A stretch of 6,001 nt of DNA from an uncultured Ruminococcus sp. (lineage in GTDB: Bacteria; Bacillota; Clostridia; Oscillospirales; Acutalibacteraceae), in assembly GCA_910585865.1 (NCBI GenBank), contig CAJUGO010000031.1, positions 1-6,001 on the forward strand, in the 5' to 3' direction. The notes below the pieces were generated by a model that saw only the letters and a list, made by a program, of their open reading frames with translations, did not search any database and was not told the origin of the DNA. This document shows positions 5,178-6,001 of this stretch, piece by piece. The stretch's first letter is position 1; every line of letters starts with the position of its first letter. The position numbers were made by a program, and so were the translations under genes.

Positions 5178-5792
5178 TTATATTTCATAATAGTTTCTGA
5201 TTGTTTCATCGACCATTTTCAGGTCGTTATCAATTTCAAATTCAAACATACCTTCCGGCGATTTTGATATATCTTTTCCATTTGAATTTGTGATAAAATG
5301 ATGTCCCGTATCATCGGTTACACAATGCAAACAGATAGTAACCATACCCTCAACACAGACTTTTTGCTCCAGGACTTTACCCATCATTTTTAATTTTGTA
5401 TTGCCGTAATCATCTGTTTCATCGTGCATTAATATGTAAACTATTATGTCTTTTGCCAGATTTGTTTTGATAAATTCAATCAATCCCCAAAAATCACTGC
5501 CAATATTGTCATACGTCTCAAATGCATTTTTTACCTGACCTTTTTCACGCATATAACGATTTGTCAATATATATCCGGCATCATCTATAACTGCGGTTTT
5601 GACAGGCATTTTTGACAACTTATCTTTTATTTTATCAACCTTGTCGTTTTCGAGGACATACTTAAATTTATTTCTAAACGGCAAAAATTTGCGCTCTACA
5701 TTTACAAGAAAAATTTCTTCTTCGCCAAAGTTTTTCAGGCTTCGGCTCTTTCCGCTTCCAGATTTGCCGTAAATGATTATCGGAAAGCCCAT
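5178..5792 (-). CDS. Phage P-loop ATPase, Sak4/RecA-like recombination ATPase candidate
   Basis: A single-domain P-loop ATPase of 204 residues. Walker A GKSGSGKS lies at 9-16, directly after the first strand FPIIIYG. NVERKFLPF (31-39) occupies the position where related proteins have a conserved Glu. Walker B TAVIDDAGY (66-74) gives D70/D71, and ILMHDE (120-125) resembles a sensor strand. NGKDISKSPEGMF (171-183) and NDLKMVDETIRNYY (189-202) are endings I associate with the AAA-type phage ATP-binding proteins found next to DUF669. Such proteins include Sak4-type RecA-like ATPases that work in single-strand annealing with a cognate SSB. That specific role is inferred from size and the adjacent DUF669 gene. 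I chose ATG at 5792, ten bases after AAAGGA. The in-frame GTG at 5801 lies only one base from it. A general AAA ATPase of other function cannot be excluded. Confidence 0.85.
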   Translation of the reverse strand: MGFPIIIYGKSGSGKSRSLKNFGEEEIFLVNVERKFLPFRNKFKYVLENDKVDKIKDKLSKMPVKTAVIDDAGYILTNRYMREKGQVKNAFETYDNIGSDFWGLIEFIKTNLAKDIIVYILMHDETDDYGNTKLKMMGKVLEQKVCVEGMVTICLHCVTDDTGHHFITNSNGKDISKSPEGMFEFEIDNDLKMVDETIRNYYEI

Positions 5793-5807
5793 ATATAACA
5801 CATCCTT

Positions 5808-6001
5808 TCACTTAATCCTTACGTTTTCGTTTACTATAATTTCTGCACCTATAACATCAAACCCATTTTTTATTGCATTTTTTATAGCAGCTTTATCAAC
5901 TTTCGGGGGTTGAGGTTTTAAAAATTCCTCAGGGATAATTGATTCATCTATAATATTCACAGACTGACTATCTGATTTTGATACAATAAATAAACCTGCG
6001 T
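5808..6001 (-). CDS. Siphovirus Gp157 family protein, C-terminal fragment
   Basis: Only the last 63 residues are present and the gene continues past 6001. The reading begins AGLFIVSKSDSQSVNI and holds IIPEEFLKPQPPKVDKAAIK, then NAIKNGFDVIGAEIIVNENV, ending R-I-K. This matches the C-terminus of the Gp157 family: an I-P-E-E-F/Y block, a Pro-rich turn, D-K-x-x-I-K-x-A-I/L-K-x-G, then G-A-E and a final R-I-K/R. Gp157 from a Streptococcus thermophilus phage was linked to phage resistance, but the biochemical role is unsettled. The family typically stands just upstream of the ATPase/DUF669/helicase genes, as here. The stop codon (5808-5810) lies next to the ribosome binding site of the ATPase gene, so the two are probably co-transcribed and coupled. 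Confidence 0.85.
   Translation of the reverse strand, partial: AGLFIVSKSDSQSVNIIDESIIPEEFLKPQPPKVDKAAIKNAIKNGFDVIGAEIIVNENVRIK

Noticed and set aside
1..6001. CRISPR array, tRNA, insertion sequence, attachment site
   Set aside because: No regularly spaced long repeats, cloverleaf, transposase or terminal repeats were seen. The only phased repeats are the 10-bp units at 2275-2345, far too short for CRISPR.

Overview
The window is a compact piece of a tailed-phage or prophage early region. Every credible gene lies on the minus strand, so transcription runs from 6001 towards 1. The DNA is AT-rich, ribosome binding sites are strong and purine-rich (AGGAGG type), and the gene families are those of temperate siphoviruses of low-GC Firmicutes. 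A clostridial, probably gut-type, host is the best guess, made from family resemblance only. No integrase, repressor, structural gene, tRNA or host gene is present, so a prophage cannot be told from a free phage.

In transcription order the layout is: the C-terminus of a Gp157-family protein (6001-5808); a small P-loop ATPase resembling the Sak4/RecA-like phage ATPases (5792-5178); a DUF669 protein, the likely single-strand DNA binding protein (5145-4552); an SF2 DEAD/DEAH-type helicase with a zinc ribbon (4552-3152); a VRR-NUC nuclease (3225-2896); an uncharacterised 107-residue protein (2926-2603); a DUF6291-like replication-initiator candidate with a TTG start (2610-2008); a DnaB-family replicative helicase (2015-774); a YopX-family protein (731-324); a Lar-like zinc-knuckle gene with a broken reading frame (327-51); and the start of a small Cys-rich protein (67-1). 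Most neighbours overlap or abut. The only real gaps are 42, 32 and about 15 bases, so this looks like one translationally coupled operon. No convincing internal promoter or terminator was found.

The genes form a replication and recombination module. The ATPase, DUF669 protein, SF2 helicase and nuclease suit single-strand annealing or recombination and fork processing. The DUF6291-like protein and DnaB suit origin recognition and replicative unwinding. YopX and Lar-like genes are common accessory genes at the end of such modules.

The most interesting signal is inside the initiator-candidate gene. Seven YTGGT-headed units lie at 10-11 bp spacing (2275-2345), beside a 13-bp-arm AT-rich perfect inverted repeat (2229-2258). 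The period does not match codons, so the DNA rather than the peptide appears to be under selection. This is a good candidate for the phage replication origin. Other points are an SSB-like DDLPF tail on both the DUF669 protein and the DnaB helicase, a 74-base helicase/nuclease overlap containing an A7 run, and the frame break in the Lar-like gene.
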